The notes under the pieces: generated by a model
The model's database searches: none
Told to the model about the DNA's origin: nothing
The model's input: only the letters and a program-made list of their open reading frames with translations
Source: Paraktedonobacter sp034437695
Lineage (GTDB): Bacteria > Chloroflexota > Ktedonobacteria > Ktedonobacterales > Ktedonobacteraceae
Reading direction: 5' to 3'
DNA: 13,772 bases
Assembly: GCA_034437695.1 (NCBI GenBank)
Contig: DAOTTJ010000282.1
Coordinates: forward strand, 1 to 13,772
Shown here: positions 12,528 to 13,772 of the stretch, piece by piece
How positions within the stretch are numbered: position 1 is the stretch's first letter
Layout: each line of letters opens with the position of its first letter
Program-made: the position numbers and the translations under genes

Positions 12528-13772
12528 TATTTTTCCTTCTTGATTGCCGGATGCTTATCCGTATAATGCCAGAGACTCCGTGTAGGGTGCGGATTCGACT
12601 CGGTGTCGGCTTCATCTTCGTCTGGCGTAGGTGGCACAAAGATGAACTGGCGAGCTGGTTCGTGCATCAGATCTTTCGTCGTTATAGGCGTCGGACTGGG
12701 ACCACTGGTCAACCAACTGGCATCACGCGGCACAGGCGCTTTCGACGGCGGCTCCTGACGCTTGAGCGGACGCGATGCCGTCACTCTTCCCTGACTCTGA
12801 TTCTTGGATGTGCCTGGAGTCGGTACGGTGGGAAAGACGCCCGTCATGGTTGTCTGCGAGGCAATATAGCGCTTCCTCTCACCAGCAAACGGTACCTGCT
12901 GCTGACCGGTCTCAGGACGCGGGGCCGACGCGCCGTTTGGGCGCGGATAGGCCAGCGGTTCGGTATTGGGCCAGCGCTGCTCCTGCTGGCGCGCAGCCGG
13001 TAAGGGCTGGCCTGTCTGTGAACGTTGAGACGGCGTATTGCCCGTCGCTGGTGGCCGCAGCGGCGGCATTGCACCCTGACCAGGTACACGCAATGGCACA
13101 GAGCTATCGGTACTCTGGGTACGCCTCTGCATCGGCCCATCCGGCTCCGTCATACGCGGCACAGCTCGCCTCTCACCACCAATAATACCCGGCATCGGCG
13201 GCAAAGGTGTAGGCAATTGACCCGTAGCAATCATCCGCTGTACAGCGTAGGTGCGCGTCTTGGAGAAATATTTGCGTGCATCAAATTCTCCACTTAACAG
13301 CTCTTTTTTGATGTCACGCACCGACAACCCCTCGTCGATCAGACGCTTGATCGCGAGGCTATCAGGCTGCTTGGCACCCAGTGCCAGATAACCAACCAGC
13401 CGATCATCGACTAGAGCCAAGCGACAATAGCTGCCTTTACGCCGCTCCGTCAGAGGCGTGATGTACTCGGACGAGTCAAGCGGATGCCCTACGGTCAACA
13501 TCGAGAGATCGCCCAGGCGCGTGGCGTGCCAGGGTACACCAAAGTTCTCGCTGATGCCTGTCCCTGTCATCGAGGCAGCTACGGCCCGCCCCTGGAGCAC
13601 AGCCGCGTACCACTGCGGACGCGGCGCATACTTCCCCGTCAATGGATCGCGCAGAGCAGCTACATCCCCCGCCGCATAGATGTTACGTACACTTGTGCGC
13701 AACTGATCGTCAACGAGAATCCCATTCTGGTACTTCATCGGCATATCGCACTGTTTGGCCAGCGTCGTCACT
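12527..13772 (-). CDS. FAD/NAD(P)-dependent oxidoreductase with long disordered tail (5' partial)
   Basis: This is the C-terminal part of a pyridine nucleotide-disulfide-type flavoprotein; the N-terminal FAD and NAD(P) motifs lie beyond the right edge, and the GTG at 13771 is not a credible start. Numbering the 414 visible residues: NGILVDDQLRTSVRNIYAAGDVA (16-38) is the second FAD-contact motif (TxxxxIYAAGD) of the NirB/rubredoxin-reductase group. Residues 50-110 (RPQWYAAVLQGRAVAASM onward) continue the fold. A NirB-like domain (113-135: GSYCRLALVDDRLVGYLALG) follows, then a helix pair to about 170. Residues 185-414 are rich in Pro, Gln, Arg, Thr and Ser and look disordered, ending in an acidic stretch (TPDEDEADTES) and a basic tail. 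The stop overlaps the ferredoxin ATG. As first visible gene of the operon it probably accepts electrons from, or gives them to, NAD(P)H. The donor and direction are not known. Confidence 0.88.
   Translation of the reverse strand, partial: VTTLAKQCDMPMKYQNGILVDDQLRTSVRNIYAAGDVAALRDPLTGKYAPRPQWYAAVLQGRAVAASMTGTGISENFGVPWHATRLGDLSMLTVGHPLDSSEYITPLTERRKGSYCRLALVDDRLVGYLALGAKQPDSLAIKRLIDEGLSVRDIKKELLSGEFDARKYFSKTRTYAVQRMIATGQLPTPLPPMPGIIGGERRAVPRMTEPDGPMQRRTQSTDSSVPLRVPGQGAMPPLRPPATGNTPSQRSQTGQPLPAARQQEQRWPNTEPLAYPRPNGASAPRPETGQQQVPFAGERKRYIASQTTMTGVFPTVPTPGTSKNQSQGRVTASRPLKRQEPPSKAPVPRDASWLTSGPSPTPITTKDLMHEPARQFIFVPPTPDEDEADTESNPHPTRSLWHYTDKHPAIKKEK

Overview
This 13.8 kb window looks like chromosomal DNA from a Chloroflexota bacterium, most likely a ktedonobacterium. 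The reasons are the moderately GC-rich composition (judged by eye), GTG starts and clear GGAGG-type ribosome binding sites, the yidC-jag order, and a membrane protein with a VCBS/FG-GAP-like tail of a kind I associate with ktedonobacterial genomes. The lineage is an inference, because no rRNA or other decisive marker is present.

Left part (1-2977, + strand): the 3' part of yidC (membrane insertase, open at the left edge), then jag/khpB (RNA-binding KH/R3H protein) with a very acidic linker, then a PfkB-family sugar/nucleoside kinase. yidC-jag is the classical couple that often follows rpmH and rnpA near the replication origin.

Middle-left (2978-5232): tyrS on the - strand, flanked on both sides by unusual structured repeat DNA. 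This holds a 27-bp perfect hairpin, two direct copies of a ~140-bp element with terminal inverted repeats and internal hairpins, and a third, diverged module with the same hairpin order plus an 18-bp perfect hairpin. A good promoter sits between the third module and tyrS.

Middle (5233-9784, + strand): a stand-alone FIST sensory-domain protein, an M3-family (PepF-like) zinc oligoendopeptidase 30 bp behind it, and rarA (AAA+ clamp-loader-like ATPase for stalled forks). A ~570-bp non-coding stretch follows, with a strong sigma70-type promoter (TTGACA-18-TATACT). This drives a one-TM protein with a disordered N-terminus and a DxNxDGxxD calcium-loop motif.

Right part (11218-13772, - strand): a tightly coupled redox operon. 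It encodes an FAD/NAD(P)-type oxidoreductase (5' end outside the window) with an unusual ~230-residue disordered tail, a 2x[4Fe-4S] HdrC/GlpC-like ferredoxin, and a five-helix membrane protein whose helices 3 and 5 each carry HX13H, as expected of a di-heme b cytochrome. Together they suggest a membrane electron-transfer complex linking a flavin site to the quinone pool. No CRISPR array, tRNA, rRNA, prophage or transposase gene is visible.
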